A DNA stretch of 64,000 bases from Loxodes magnus (GCA_946699065.1 CAMPDV010001534.1:1-64000), one strand, 5' to 3'. Positions 43,531 through 58,214 are shown, counted from the stretch's first letter. The notes: generated by a model not told the origin, from the letters alone. Translations and numbers: made by a program.

Positions 43531-44515
43531 TCATTCCCATTCCTCATACACTTCATCAAAATCAAATCTTCTTTCACCTTCTCCATCAAAATCACTTTCT
43601 CTTCTTTCTTCTCTGTCACTTCTTCTACCTTCATTTCTTCTATCTTACTCTCCATCATGATCTCTTCTGTCATGTTCTCTTCTTCCATCATGTTCTCTCC
43701 TTTCATCATTGTCTCTTCTTTCATCATGATCTCTTCTTCCATGTTCACTTCCATTTTCTCTTCTTCCTTCATGTTCTCTCCTTTCATCATTGTCTCTTCT
43801 TTCATCATGATCTCTTCTACCATGTTCTCTTCTTCCATGTTCGCTTCCATTTTCTCTTCTTCCTTCATGTTCTCTCCTTTCATCATTGTCTCTTCTTCCT
43901 TCTCTTCTTTCATCATGATCTCTTCTTCCATGTTCGCTTCCATTTTCTCTTCTTCCTTCTCTCCTTTCATCATGATCTCTTCTACCATGTTCTCTTCTTC
44001 CATCATTGTCTCTTCTTTCATCTTCAACATCAGTATCTCTTCTATCTTGTTCACCATTATCTCTTTCATCTCTTCTTCCATCATTGTCTCTTCTACCATG
44101 TTCTCTTCCTCCATCATTATCATTACGTTCTCCTTACTCTCTTTACTCAAGGAAGTTATATCCATTCTATTATCCTTAGAATTATTACTAACCATTCTAA
44201 CCTTATTATGGCTATTACCATCCACCTTATTGCTATCCGTTTTATCCTTCATATCCATTTTATTACTAACCTTATTATGGCTATTACCATCCACCTTATT
44301 ACTAACCTTATTATGGCTATTACCATCCACCTTATTACTAACCTTATTATGGCTATTACCATCCACCTTATTGCTATCCGTTTTTATCCTTCCTATCCAT
44401 TTTATCCTACTTATCCATTTTATCCTTCTTATCCATACTGTCTCAACTTATTCTTTAACAAAGCACATTGAGCACATAACAAAGCAGCTAACACAAGACA
44501 CACTGTTGTTTTCAT
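43531..44515 (-). pseudogene. Copy 34, frame broken near the N-terminus by a 1-base insertion
   Basis: An extra T in a T-run near 44385 shifts the frame at about residue 42, and a TGA follows at about residue 122. Homopolymer-length changes also occur in the flanks (one A fewer near 43505, one T more near 44555). This pattern suggests residual long-read error. Confidence 0.75.
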
Positions 44516-44845
44516 TTCTTTTATTATTTTAATTCTTCTTCTACTTATACTCATTTTTACCGTTTTGGTTCCAGAAACCTAAACTCATTATCATAAAATT
44601 TCGAAACTTAGTTAAAACTTAAAACCGTTTATAAAACTTGTTTATTTTTACTCTTTTTATCACATATTTGTCCTTCTATCTCTTTTTTACTTACAAATCT
44701 CATTTTTTTCATACCCTAAAATATAACTCATTTATTTTCATACACTTATTTACAAAATTACCATATTAATTATTTAAACATTTTACACACCTTTTTATTA
44801 ATAAAATTATTTCTTAAAAAATTATATTGTTCTGCTATCCACTCA

Positions 44846-45840
44846 TCATTCCCATTCCTCATACACTTCATCAAAATCAAATCTTCTTTCACCTTCTCCA
44901 TCAAAATCACTTTCTCTTCTTTCTTCTCTGTCACTTCTTCTACCTTCATTTCTTCTATCTTACTCTCCATCATGATCTCTTCTGTCATGTTCTCTTCTTC
45001 CATCATGTTCTCTCCTTTCATCATTGTCTCTTCTTTCATCATGATCTCTTCTTCCTTCTCTTCTTCCATGTTCACTTCCATTTTCTCTTCTTCCTTCATG
45101 TTCTCTCCTTTCATCATTGTCTCTTCTTTCATCATGATCTCTTCTACCATGTTCTCTTCTTCCATGTTCGCTTCCATTTTCTCTTCTTCCTTCATGTTCT
45201 CTCCTTTCATCATTGTCTCTTCTTCCTTCTCTTCTTTCATCATGATCTCTTCTTCCATGTTCGCTTCCATTTTCTCTTCTTCCTTCTCTCCTTTCATCAT
45301 GATCTCTTCTACCATGTTCTCTTCTTCCATCATTGTCTCTTCTTTCATCTTCAACATCAGTATCTCTTCTATCTTGTTCACCATTATCTCTTTCATCTCT
45401 TCTTCCATCATTGTCTCTTCTACCATGTTCTCTTCCTCCATCATTATCATTACGTTCTCCTTACTCTCTTTACTCAAGGAAGTTATATCCATTCTATTAT
45501 CCTTAGAATTATTACTAACCATTCTAACCCTATTATGGCTATTACCATCCACCTTATTGCTATCCGTTTTATCCTTCATATCCATTTTATTACTAACCTT
45601 TATTATGGCTATTACCATCCACCTTATTACTACCTTATTATGGCTATTACCATCCACCTTATTACTAACCTTATTATGGCTATTACCATCCACCTTATTG
45701 CTATCCGTTTTATCCTTCCTATCCATTTTATCCTACTTATCCATTTTATCCTTCTTATCCATACTGTCTCAACTTATTCTTTAACAAAGCACATTGAGCA
45801 CATAACAAAGCAGCTAACACAAGACACACTGTTGTTTCAT
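44846..45840 (-). pseudogene. Copy 35, several indels, frame lost at codon 3
   Basis: One T is missing next to the start (plus strand near 45835), so the signal peptide is lost from codon 3. There are further single-base changes near 45601 (extra T) and 45632 (missing A), and a substitution near 45530. It keeps the GRRE tetrapeptide that its neighbours lack. It is the most damaged copy. Confidence 0.75.
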
Positions 45841-46169
45841 TTCTTTTATTATTTTAATTCTTCTTCTACTTATACTCATTTTACCGTTTTGGTTCCAGAA
45901 ACCTAAACTCATTATCATAAAATTTCGAAACTTAGTTAAAACTTAAAACCGTTTATAAAACTTGTTTATTTTTACTCTTTTTATCACATATTATGTCCTT
46001 CTATCTCTTTTTTACTTACAAATCTCATTTTTTCATACCCTAAAATATAACTCATTTATTTTCATACACTTATTTACAAAATTACCATATTAATTATTTA
46101 AACATTTTACACACCTTTTTATTAATAAAATTATTTCTTAAAAAATTATATTGTTCTGCTATCCACTCA

Positions 46170-47171
46170 TCATTCCCATTCCTCATACACTTCATCAAAA
46201 TCAAATCTTCTTTCACCTTCTCCATCAAAATCACTTTCTCTTCTTTCTTCTCTGTCACTTCTTCTACCTTCATTTCTTCTATCTTACTCTCCATCATGAT
46301 CTCTTCTGTCATGTTCTCTTCTTCCATCATGTTCTCTCCTTTCATCATTGTCTCTTCTTCATCATGATCTCTTCTTCCATGTTCACTTCCATTTTCTCTT
46401 CTTCCTTCATGTTCTCTCCTTTCATCATTGTCTCTTCTTTCATCATGATCTCTTCTACCATGTTCTCTTCTTCCATGTTCGCTTCCATTTTCTCTTCTTC
46501 CTTCATGTTCTCTCCTTTCATCATTGTCTCTTCTTCCTTCTCTTCTTTCATCATGATCTCTTCTTTCATCATGATCTCTTCTTCCATGTTCGCTTCCATT
46601 TTCTCTTCTTCCTTCTCTCCTTTCATCATGATCTCTTCTACCATGTTCTCTTCTTCCATCATTGTCTCTTCTTTCATCTTCAACATCAGTATCTCTTCTA
46701 TCTTGTTCACCATTATCTCTTTCATCTCTTCTTCCATCATTGTCTCTTCTACCATGTTCTCTTCCTCCATCATTATCATTACGTTCTCCTTACTCTCTTT
46801 ACTCAAGGAAGTTATATCCATTCTATTATCCTTAGAATTATTACTAACCATTCTAACCTTATTATGGCTATTACCATCCACCTTATTGCTATCCGTTTTA
46901 TCCTTCATATCCATTTTATTACTAACCCTTATTATGGCTATTACCATCCACCTTATTACTAACCTTATTATGGCTATTACCATCCACCTTATTACTAACC
47001 TTATTATGGCTATTACCATCCACCTTATTGCTATCCGTTTTATCCTTCCTATCCATTTTATCCTACTTATCCATTTTATCCTTCTTATCCATACTGTCTC
47101 AACTTATTCTTTAACAAAGCACATTGAGCACATAACAAAGCAGCTAACACAAGACACACTGTTGTTTTCAT
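46170..47171 (-). pseudogene. Copy 36, two indels of opposite sign
   Basis: An extra C near 46928 and a missing T near 46358 restore the overall length but leave most of the protein out of frame, with TGA soon after the Gln/Trp domain. It has the DHDERR hexapeptide duplication seen also in copies 37, 41 and 42. Confidence 0.75.
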
Positions 47172-47500
47172 TTCTTTTATTATTTTAATTCTTCTTCTAC
47201 TTATACTCATTTTACCGTTTTGGTTCCAGAAACCTAAACTCATTATCATAAAATTTCGAAACTTAGTTAAAACTTAAAACCGTTTATAAAAACTTGTTTA
47301 TTTTTACTCTTTTTATCACATATTTGTCCTTCTATCTCTTTTTTACTTACAAATCTCATTTTTTCATACCCTAAAATATAACTCATTTATTTTCATACAC
47401 TTATTTACAAAATTACCATATTAATTATTTAAACATTTTACACACCTTTTTATTAATAAAATTATTTCTTAAAAAATTATATTGTTCTGCTATCCACTCA

Positions 47501-48503
47501 TCATTCCCATTCCTCATACACTTCATCAAAATCAAATCTTCTTTCACCTTCTCCATCAAAATCACTTTCTCTTCTTTCTTCTCTGTCACTTCTTCTACCT
47601 TCATTTCTTCTATCTTACTCTCCATCATGATCTCTTCTGTCATGTTCTCTTCTTCCATCATGTTCTCTCCTTTCATCATTGTCTCTTCTTTCATCATGAT
47701 CTCTTCTTCCATGTTCACTTCCATTTTCTCTTCTTCCTTCATGTTCTCTCCTTTCATCATTGTCTCTTCTTTCATCATGATCTCTTCTACCATGTTCTCT
47801 TCTTCCATGTTCGCTTCCATTTTCTCTTCTTCCTTCATGTTCTCTCCTTTCATCATTGTCTCTTCTTCCTTCTCTTCTTTCATCATGATCTCTTCTTTCA
47901 TCATGATCTCTTCTTCCATGTTCGCTTCCATTTTCTCTTCTTCCTTCTCTCCTTTCATCATGATCTCTTCTACCATGTTCTCTTCTCCATCATTGTCTCT
48001 TCTTTCATCTTCAACATCAGTATCTCTTCTATCTTGTTCACCATTATCTCTTTCATCTCTTCTTCCATCATTGTCTCTTCTACCATGTTCTCTTCCTCCA
48101 TCATTATCATTACGTTCTCCTTACTCTCTTTACTCAAGGAAGTTATATCCATTCTATTATCCTTAGAATTATTACTAACCATTCTAACCCTTATTATGGC
48201 TATTACCATCCACCTTATTGCTATCCGTTTTATCCTTCATATCCATTTTATTACTAACCTTATTATGGCTATTACCATCCACCTTATTACTAACCTTATT
48301 ATGGCTATTACCATCCACCTTATTACTAACCTTATTATGGCTATTACCATCCACCTTATTGCTATCCGTTTTATCCTTCCTATCCATTTTATCCTACTTA
48401 TCCATTTTATCCTTCTTATCCATACTGTCTCAACTTATTTCTTTAACAAAGCACATTGAGCACATAACAAAGCAGCTAACACAAGACACACTGTTGTTTT
48501 CAT
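47501..48503 (-). pseudogene. Copy 37, three single-base indels
   Basis: It has an extra T near 48438 just after the signal peptide, an extra C near 48188 and a missing T near 47987. Otherwise it has the copy 41/42 pattern with the hexapeptide duplication and the GRRE loss. Confidence 0.75.
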
Positions 48504-48832
48504 TTCTTTTATTATTTTAATTCTTCTTCTACTTATACTCATTTTACCGTTTTGGTTCCAGAAACCTAAACTCATTATCATAAAATTTCGAAACTTAGTT
48601 AAAACTTAAAACCGTTTATAAAACTTGTTTATTTTTACTCTTTTTATCACATATTTGTCCTTCTATCTCTTTTTTTACTTACAAATCTCATTTTTTCATA
48701 CCCTAAAATATAACTCATTTATTTTCATACACTTATTTACAAAATTACCATATTAATTATTTAAACATTTTACACACCTTTTTATTAATAAAATTATTTC
48801 TTAAAAAATTATATTGTTCTGCTATCCACTCA

Positions 48833-49816
48833 TCATTCCCATTCCTCATACACTTCATCAAAATCAAATCTTCTTTCACCTTCTCCATCAAAATCACTTT
48901 CTCTTCTTTCTTCTCTGTCACTTCTTCTACCTTCATTTCTTCTATCTTACTCTCCATCATGATCTCTTCTGTCATGTTCTCTTCTTCCATCATGTTCTCT
49001 CCTTTCATCATTGTCTCTTCTTTCATCATGATCTCTTCTTCCATGTTCACTTCCATTTTCTCTTCTTCCTTCATGTTCTCTCCTTTCATCATTGTCTCTT
49101 CTTTCATCATGATCTCTTCTACCATGTTCTCTTCTTCCATGTTCGCTTCCATTTTCTCTTCTCCTTCATGTTCTCTCCTTTCATCATTGTCTCTTCTTCC
49201 TTCTCTTCTTTCATCATGATCTCTTCTTCCATGTTCGCTTCCATTTTCCTCTTCTTCCTTCTCTCCTTTCATCATGATCTCTTCTACCATGTTCTCTTCT
49301 TCCATCATTGTCTCTTCTTTCATCTTCAACATCAGTATCTCTTCTATCTTGTTCACCATTATCTCTTTCATCTCTTCTTCCATCATTGTCTCTTCTACCA
49401 TGTTCTCTTCCTCCATCATTATCATTACGTTCTCCTTACTCTCTTTACTCAAGGAAGTTATATCCATTCTATTATCCTTAGAATTATTACTAACCATTCT
49501 AACCTTATTATGGCTATTACCATCCACCTTATTGCTATCCGTTTTATCCTTCATATCCATTTTATTACTAACCTTATTATGGCTATTACCATCCACCTTA
49601 TTACTAACCTTATTATGGCTATTACCATCCACCTTATTACTAACCTTATTATGGCTATTACCATCCACCTTATTGCTATCCGTTTTATCCTTCCTATCCA
49701 TTTTATCCTACTTATCCATTTTATCCTTCTTATCCATACTGTCTCAACTTATTCTTTAACAAAGCACATTGAGCACATAACAAAGCAGCTAACACAAGAC
49801 ACACTGTTGTTTTCAT
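48833..49816 (-). pseudogene. Copy 38, two compensating indels but TGA between them
   Basis: An extra C near 49248 and a missing T near 49161 cancel out, so the ends are in frame. The segment between is read in a frame that contains TGA at the GRRDHD motif. Otherwise it has the 327-aa pattern. Confidence 0.7.
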
Positions 49817-50144
49817 TTCTTTTATTATTTTAATTCTTCTTCTACTTATACTCATTTTACCGTTTTGGTTCCAGAAACCTAAACTCATTATCATAAAATT
49901 TCGAAACTTAGTTAAAACTTAAAACCGTTTATAAAACTTGTTTATTTTTACTCTTTTTATCACATATTTGTCCTTCTATCTCTTTTTTACTTACAAATCT
50001 CATTTTTTCATACCCTAAAATATAACTCATTTATTTTCATACACTTATTTACAAAATTACCATATTAATTATTTAAACATTTTACACACCTTTTTATTAA
50101 TAAAATTATTTCTTAAAAAATTATATTGTTCTGCTATCCACTCA

Positions 50145-51128
50145 TCATTCCCATTCCTCATACACTTCATCAAAATCAAATCTTCTTTCACCTTCTCCAT
50201 CAAAATCACTTTCTCTTCTTTCTTCTCTGTCACTTCTTCTACCTTCATTTCTTCTATCTTACTCTCCATCATGATCTCTTCTGTCATGTTCTCTTCTTCC
50301 ATCATGTTCTCTCCTTTCATCATTGTCTCTTCTTTCATCATGATCTCTTCTTCCATGTTCACTTCCATTTTCTCTTCTTCCTTCATGTTCTCTCCTTTCA
50401 TCATTGTCTCTTCTTTCATCATGATCTCTTCTACCATGTTCTCTTCTTCCATGTTCGCTTCCATTTTCTCTTCTTCCTTCATGTTCTCTCCTTTCATCAT
50501 TGTCTCTTCTTCCTTCTCTTCTTTCATCATGATCTCTTCTTCCATGTTCGCTTCCATTTTCTCTTCTTCCTTCTCTCCTTTCATCATGATCTCTTCTACC
50601 ATGTTCTCTTCTTCCATCATTGTCTCTTCTTTCATCTTCAACATCAGTATCTCTTCTATCTTGTTCACCATTATCTCTTTCATCTCTTCTTCCATCATTG
50701 TCTCTTCTACCATGTTCTCTTCCTCCATCATTATCATTACGTTCTCCTTACTCTCTTTACTCAAGGAAGTTATATCCATTCTATTATCCTTAGAATTATT
50801 ACTAACCATTCTAACCTTATTATGGCTATTACCATCCACCTTATTGCTATCCGTTTTATCCTTCATATCCATTTTATTACTAACCTTATTATGGCTATTA
50901 CCATCCACCTTATTACTAACCTTATTATGGCTATTACCATCCACCTTATTACTAACCTTATTATGGCTATTACCATCCACCTTATTGCTATCCGTTTTAT
51001 CCTTCCTATCCATTTTATCCTACTTATCCATTTTATCCTTCTTATCCATACTGTCTCAACTTATTCTTTAACAAAGCACATTGAGCACATAACAAAGCAG
51101 CTAACACAAGACACACTGTTGTTTTCAT
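50145..51128 (-). CDS. Copy 39, secreted repeat protein, 327 aa
   Basis: Intact, copy 33 type. First clean copy after the damaged cluster. Confidence 0.8.
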
Positions 51129-51457
51129 TTCTTTTATTATTTTAATTCTTCTTCTACTTATACTCATTTTACCGTTTTGGTTCCAGAAACCTAAACTCAT
51201 TATCATAAAATTTCGAAACTTAGTTAAAACTTAAAACCGTTTATAAAACTTGTTTATTTTTACTCTTTTTATCACATATTTGTCCTTCTATCTCTTTTTT
51301 ACTTACAAATCTCATTTTTTCATACCCTAAAATATAACTCATTTATTTTCATACACTTATTTACAAAATTACCATATTAATTATTTAAACATTTTACACA
51401 CCTTTTTATTAATAAAATTATTTCTTAAAAAAATTATATTGTTCTGCTATCCACTCA

Positions 51458-52441
51458 TCATTCCCATTCCTCATACACTTCATCAAAATCAAATCTTCTT
51501 TCACCTTCTCCATCAAAATCACTTTCTCTTCTTTCTTCTCTGTCACTTCTTCTACCTTCATTTCTTCTATCTTACTCTCCATCATGATCTCTTCTGTCAT
51601 GTTCTCTTCTTCCATCATGTTCTCTCCTTTCATCATTGTCTCTTCTTTCATCATGATCTCTTCTTCCATGTTCACTTCCATTTTCTCTTCTTCCTTCATG
51701 TTCTCTCCTTTCATCATTGTCTCTTCTTTCATCATGATCTCTTCTACCATGTTCTCTTCTTCCATGTTCGCTTCCATTTTCTCTTCTTCCTTCATGTTCT
51801 CTCCTTTCATCATTGTCTCTTCTTCCTTCTCTTCTTTCATCATGATCTCTTCTTCCATGTTCGCTTCCATTTTCTCTTCTTCCTTCTCTCCTTTCATCAT
51901 GATCTCTTCTACCATGTTCTCTTCTTCCATCATTGTCTCTTCTTTCATCTTCAACATCAGTATCTCTTCTATCTTGTTCACCATTATCTCTTTCATCTCT
52001 TCTTCCATCATTGTCTCTTCTACCATGTTCTCTTCCTCCATCATTATCATTACGTTCTCCTTACTCTCTTTACTCAAGGAAGTTATATCCATTCTATTAT
52101 CCTTAGAATTATTACTAACCATTCTAACCTTATTATGGCTATTACCATCCACCTTATTGCTATCCGTTTTATCCTTCATATCCATTTTATTACTAACCTT
52201 ATTATGGCTATTACCATCCACCTTATTACTAACCTTATTATGGCTATTACCATCCACCTTATTACTAACCTTATTATGGCTATTACCATCCACCTTATTG
52301 CTATCCGTTTTATCCTTCCTATCCATTTTATCCTACTTATCCATTTTATCCTTCTTATCCATACTGTCTCAACTTATTCTTTAACAAAGCACATTGAGCA
52401 CATAACAAAGCAGCTAACACAAGACACACTGTTGTTTTCAT
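51458..52441 (-). CDS. Copy 40, secreted repeat protein, 327 aa
   Basis: Intact, copy 33 type. One extra A near 51430 lies in its 3' flank and does not touch the gene, although it shifts the end of the overlapping Met/Glu-rich frame. Confidence 0.8.
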
Positions 52442-52769
52442 TTCTTTTATTATTTTAATTCTTCTTCTACTTATACTCATTTTACCGTTTTGGTTCCAGA
52501 AACCTAAACTCATTATCATAAAATTTCGAAACTTAGTTAAAACTTAAAACCGTTTATAAAACTTGTTTATTTTTACTCTTTTTATCACATATTTGTCCTT
52601 CTATCTCTTTTTTACTTACAAATCTCATTTTTTCATACCCTAAAATATAACTCATTTATTTTCATACACTTATTTACAAAATTACCATATTAATTATTTA
52701 AACATTTTACACACCTTTTTATTAATAAAATTATTTCTTAAAAAATTATATTGTTCTGCTATCCACTCA

Positions 52770-53771
52770 TCATTCCCATTCCTCATACACTTCATCAAAA
52801 TCAAATCTTCTTTCACCTTCTCCATCAAAATCACTTTCTCTTCTTTCTTCTCTGTCACTTCTTCTACCTTCATTTCTTCTATCTTACTCTCCATCATGAT
52901 CTCTTCTGTCATGTTCTCTTCTTCCATCATGTTCTCTCCTTTCATCATTGTCTCTTCTTTCATCATGATCTCTTCTTCCATGTTCACTTCCATTTTCTCT
53001 TCTTCCTTCATGTTCTCTCCTTTCATCATTGTCTCTTCTTTCATCATGATCTCTTCTACCATGTTCTCTTCTTCCATGTTCGCTTCCATTTTCTCTTCTT
53101 CCTTCATGTTCTCTCCTTTCATCATTGTCTCTTCTTCCTTCTCTTCTTTCATCATGATCTCTTCTTTCATCATGATCTCTTCTTCCATGTTCGCTTCCAT
53201 TTTCTCTTCTTCCTTCTCTCCTTTCATCATGATCTCTTCTACCATGTTCTCTTCTTCCATCATTGTCTCTTCTTTCATCTTCAACATCAGTATCTCTTCT
53301 ATCTTGTTCACCATTATCTCTTTCATCTCTTCTTCCATCATTGTCTCTTCTACCATGTTCTCTTCCTCCATCATTATCATTACGTTCTCCTTACTCTCTT
53401 TACTCAAGGAAGTTATATCCATTCTATTATCCTTAGAATTATTACTAACCATTCTAACCTTATTATGGCTATTACCATCCACCTTATTGCTATCCGTTTT
53501 ATCCTTCATATCCATTTTATTACTAACCTTATTATGGCTATTACCATCCACCTTATTACTAACCTTATTATGGCTATTACCATCCACCTTATTACTAACC
53601 TTATTATGGCTATTACCATCCACCTTATTGCTATCCGTTTTATCCTTCCTATCCATTTTATCCTACTTATCCATTTTATCCTTCTTATCCATACTGTCTC
53701 AACTTATTCTTTAACAAAGCACATTGAGCACATAACAAAGCAGCTAACACAAGACACACTGTTGTTTTCAT
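52770..53771 (-). CDS. Copy 41, secreted repeat protein, 333 aa
   Basis: Intact. Copy 33 pattern plus an 18-bp duplication that repeats DHDERR. The length equals copy 7 by coincidence; the composition differs. Confidence 0.8.
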
Positions 53772-54099
53772 TTCTTTTATTATTTTAATTCTTCTTCTAC
53801 TTATACTCATTTTACCGTTTTGGTTCCAGAAACCTAAACTCATTATCATAAAATTTCGAAACTTAGTTAAAACTTAAAACCGTTTATAAAACTTGTTTAT
53901 TTTTACTCTTTTTATCACATATTTGTCCTTCTATCTCTTTTTTACTTACAAATCTCATTTTTTCATACCCTAAAATATAACTCATTTATTTTCATACACT
54001 TATTTACAAAATTACCATATTAATTATTTAAACATTTTACACACCTTTTTATTAATAAAATTATTTCTTAAAAAATTATATTGTTCTGCTATCCACTCA

Positions 54100-55101
54100 T
54101 CATTCCCATTCCTCATACACTTCATCAAAATCAAATCTTCTTTCACCTTCTCCATCAAAATCACTTTCTCTTCTTTCTTCTCTGTCACTTCTTCTACCTT
54201 CATTTCTTCTATCTTACTCTCCATCATGATCTCTTCTGTCATGTTCTCTTCTTCCATCATGTTCTCTCCTTTCATCATTGTCTCTTCTTTCATCATGATC
54301 TCTTCTTCCATGTTCACTTCCATTTTCTCTTCTTCCTTCATGTTCTCTCCTTTCATCATTGTCTCTTCTTTCATCATGATCTCTTCTACCATGTTCTCTT
54401 CTTCCATGTTCGCTTCCATTTTCTCTTCTTCCTTCATGTTCTCTCCTTTCATCATTGTCTCTTCTTCCTTCTCTTCTTTCATCATGATCTCTTCTTTCAT
54501 CATGATCTCTTCTTCCATGTTCGCTTCCATTTTCTCTTCTTCCTTCTCTCCTTTCATCATGATCTCTTCTACCATGTTCTCTTCTTCCATCATTGTCTCT
54601 TCTTTCATCTTCAACATCAGTATCTCTTCTATCTTGTTCACCATTATCTCTTTCATCTCTTCTTCCATCATTGTCTCTTCTACCATGTTCTCTTCCTCCA
54701 TCATTATCATTACGTTCTCCTTACTCTCTTTACTCAAGGAAGTTATATCCATTCTATTATCCTTAGAATTATTACTAACCATTCTAACCTTATTATGGCT
54801 ATTACCATCCACCTTATTGCTATCCGTTTTATCCTTCATATCCATTTTATTACTAACCTTATTATGGCTATTACCATCCACCTTATTACTAACCTTATTA
54901 TGGCTATTACCATCCACCTTATTACTAACCTTATTATGGCTATTACCATCCACCTTATTGCTATCCGTTTTATCCTTCCTATCCATTTTATCCTACTTAT
55001 CCATTTTATCCTTCTTATCCATACTGTCTCAACTTATTCTTTAACAAAGCACATTGAGCACATAACAAAGCAGCTAACACAAGACACACTGTTGTTTTCA
55101 T
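54100..55101 (-). CDS. Copy 42, secreted repeat protein, 333 aa
   Basis: Intact. Matches copy 41. Confidence 0.8.
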
Positions 55102-55429
55102 TTCTTTTATTATTTTAATTCTTCTTCTACTTATACTCATTTTACCGTTTTGGTTCCAGAAACCTAAACTCATTATCATAAAATTTCGAAACTTAGTTAA
55201 AACTTAAAACCGTTTATAAAACTTGTTTATTTTTACTCTTTTTATCACATATTTGTCCTTCTATCTCTTTTTTACTTACAAATCTCATTTTTTCATACCC
55301 TAAAATATAACTCATTTATTTTCATACACTTATTTACAAAATTACCATATTAATTATTTAAACATTTTACACACCTTTTTATTAATAAAATTATTTCTTA
55401 AAAAATTATATTGTTCTGCTATCCACTCA

Positions 55430-56614
55430 TCATTCCCATTCCTCATACACTTCATCAAAATCAAATCTTCTTTCACCTTCTCCATCAAAATCACTTTCTC
55501 TTCTTTCTTCTCTGTCACTTCTTCTACCTTCATTTCTTCTATCTTACTCTCCATCATGATCTCTTCTGTCATGTTCTCTTCTTCCATCATGTTCTCTCCT
55601 TTCATCATTGTCTCTTCTTTCATCATGATCTCTTCTTCCTTCTCTTCTTCCATGTTCACTTCCATTTTCTCTTCTTCCTTCATGTTCTCTCCTTTCATCA
55701 TTGTCTCTTCTTTCATCATGATCTCTTCTACCATGTTCTCTTCTTCCATGTTCGCTTCCATTTTCTCTTCTTCCTTCATGTTCTCTCCTTTCATCATTGT
55801 CTCTTCTTCCTTCTCTTCTTTCATCATGATCTCTTCTTCCATGTTCACTTCCATTTTCTCTTCTTCCTTCATGTTCTCTCCTTTCATCATTGTCTCTTCT
55901 TTCATCATGATCTCTTCTACCATGTTCTCTTCTTCCATGTTCGCTTCCATTTTCTCTTCTTCCTTCATGTTCTCTCCTTTCATCATTGTCTCTTCTTCCT
56001 TCTCTTCTTTCATCATGATCTCTTCTTCCATGTTCGCTTCCATTTTCTCTTCTTCCTTCTCTCCTTTCATCATGATCTCTTCTACCATGTTCTCTTCTTC
56101 CATCATTGTCTCTTCTTTCATCTTCAACATCAGTATCTCTTCTATCTTGTTCACCATTATCTCTTTCATCTCTTCTTCCATCATTGTCTCTTCTACCATG
56201 TTCTCTTCCTCCATCATTATCATTACGTTCTCCTTACTCTCTTTACTCAAGGAAGTTATATCCATTCTATTATCCTTAGAATTATTACTAACCATTCTAA
56301 CCTTATTATGGCTATTACCATCCACCTTATTGCTATCCGTTTTATCCTTCATATCCATTTTATTACTAACCTTATTATGGCTATTACCATCCACCTTATT
56401 ACTAACCTTATTATGGCTATTACCATCCACCTTATTACTAACCTTATTATGGCTATTACCATCCACCTTATTGCTATCCGTTTTATCCTTCCTATCCATT
56501 TTATCCTACTTATCCATTTTATCCTTCTTATCCATACTGTCTCAACTTATTCTTTAACAAAGCACATTGAGCACATAACAAAGCAGCTAACACAAGACAC
56601 ACTGTTGTTTTCAT
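55430..56614 (-). CDS. Copy 43, secreted repeat protein, longest form, 394 aa
   Basis: Intact. It has 63 more residues than the 331-aa type because a long block of the charged domain is present twice. One block lacks the GRRE tetrapeptide, as in copies 33-42, and the other keeps it, as in copies 44-48. This copy sits exactly between those two blocks and looks like the product of unequal crossing-over between the two types. Confidence 0.8.
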
Positions 56615-56942
56615 TTCTTTTATTATTTTAATTCTTCTTCTACTTATACTCATTTTACCGTTTTGGTTCCAGAAACCTAAACTCATTATCATAAAATTTC
56701 GAAACTTAGTTAAAACTTAAAACCGTTTATAAAACTTGTTTATTTTTACTCTTTTTATCACATATTTGTCCTTCTATCTCTTTTTTACTTACAAATCTCA
56801 TTTTTTCATACCCTAAAATATAACTCATTTATTTTCATACACTTATTTACAAAATTACCATATTAATTATTTAAACATTTTACACACCTTTTTATTAATA
56901 AAATTATTTCTTAAAAAATTATATTGTTCTGCTATCCACTCA

Positions 56943-57938
56943 TCATTCCCATTCCTCATACACTTCATCAAAATCAAATCTTCTTTCACCTTCTCCATCA
57001 AAATCACTTTCTCTTCTTTCTTCTCTGTCACTTCTTCTACCTTCATTTCTTCTATCTTACTCTCCATCATGATCTCTTCTGTCATGTTCTCTTCTTCCAT
57101 CATGTTCTCTCCTTTCATCATTGTCTCTTCTTTCATCATGATCTCTTCTTCCTTCTCTTCTTCCATGTTCACTTCCATTTTCTCTTCTTCCTTCATGTTC
57201 TCTCCTTTCATCATTGTCTCTTCTTTCATCATGATCTCTTCTACCATGTTCTCTTCTTCCATGTTCGCTTCCATTTTCTCTTCTTCCTTCATGTTCTCTC
57301 CTTTCATCATTGTCTCTTCTTCCTTCTCTTCTTTCATCATGATCTCTTCTTCCATGTTCGCTTCCATTTTCTCTTCTTCCTTCTCTCCTTTCATCATGAT
57401 CTCTTCTACCATGTTCTCTTCTTCCATCATTGTCTCTTCTTTCATCTTCAACATCAGTATCTCTTCTATCTTGTTCACCATTATCTCTTTCATCTCTTCT
57501 TCCATCATTGTCTCTTCTACCATGTTCTCTTCCTCCATCATTATCATTACGTTCTCCTTACTCTCTTTACTCAAGGAAGTTATATCCATTCTATTATCCT
57601 TAGAATTATTACTAACCATTCTAACCTTATTATGGCTATTACCATCCACCTTATTGCTATCCGTTTTATCCTTCATATCCATTTTATTACTAACCTTATT
57701 ATGGCTATTACCATCCACCTTATTACTAACCTTATTATGGCTATTACCATCCACCTTATTACTAACCTTATTATGGCTATTACCATCCACCTTATTGCTA
57801 TCCGTTTTATCCTTCCTATCCATTTTATCCTACTTATCCATTTTATCCTTCTTATCCATACTGTCTCAACTTATTCTTTAACAAAGCACATTGAGCACAT
57901 AACAAAGCAGCTAACACAAGACACACTGTTGTTTTCAT
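56943..57938 (-). CDS. Copy 44, secreted repeat protein, 331 aa
   Basis: Intact, reference type. First of five like copies (44-48) at 1324-bp spacing. Confidence 0.8.
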
Positions 57939-58214
57939 TTCTTTTATTATTTTAATTCTTCTTCTACTTATACTCATTTTACCGTTTTGGTTCCAGAAAC
58001 CTAAACTCATTATCATAAAATTTCGAAACTTAGTTAAAACTTAAAACCGTTTATAAAACTTGTTTATTTTTACTCTTTTTATCACATATTTGTCCTTCTA
58101 TCTCTTTTTTACTTACAAATCTCATTTTTTCATACCCTAAAATATAACTCATTTATTTTCATACACTTATTTACAAAATTACCATATTAATTATTTAAAC
58201 ATTTTACACACCTT

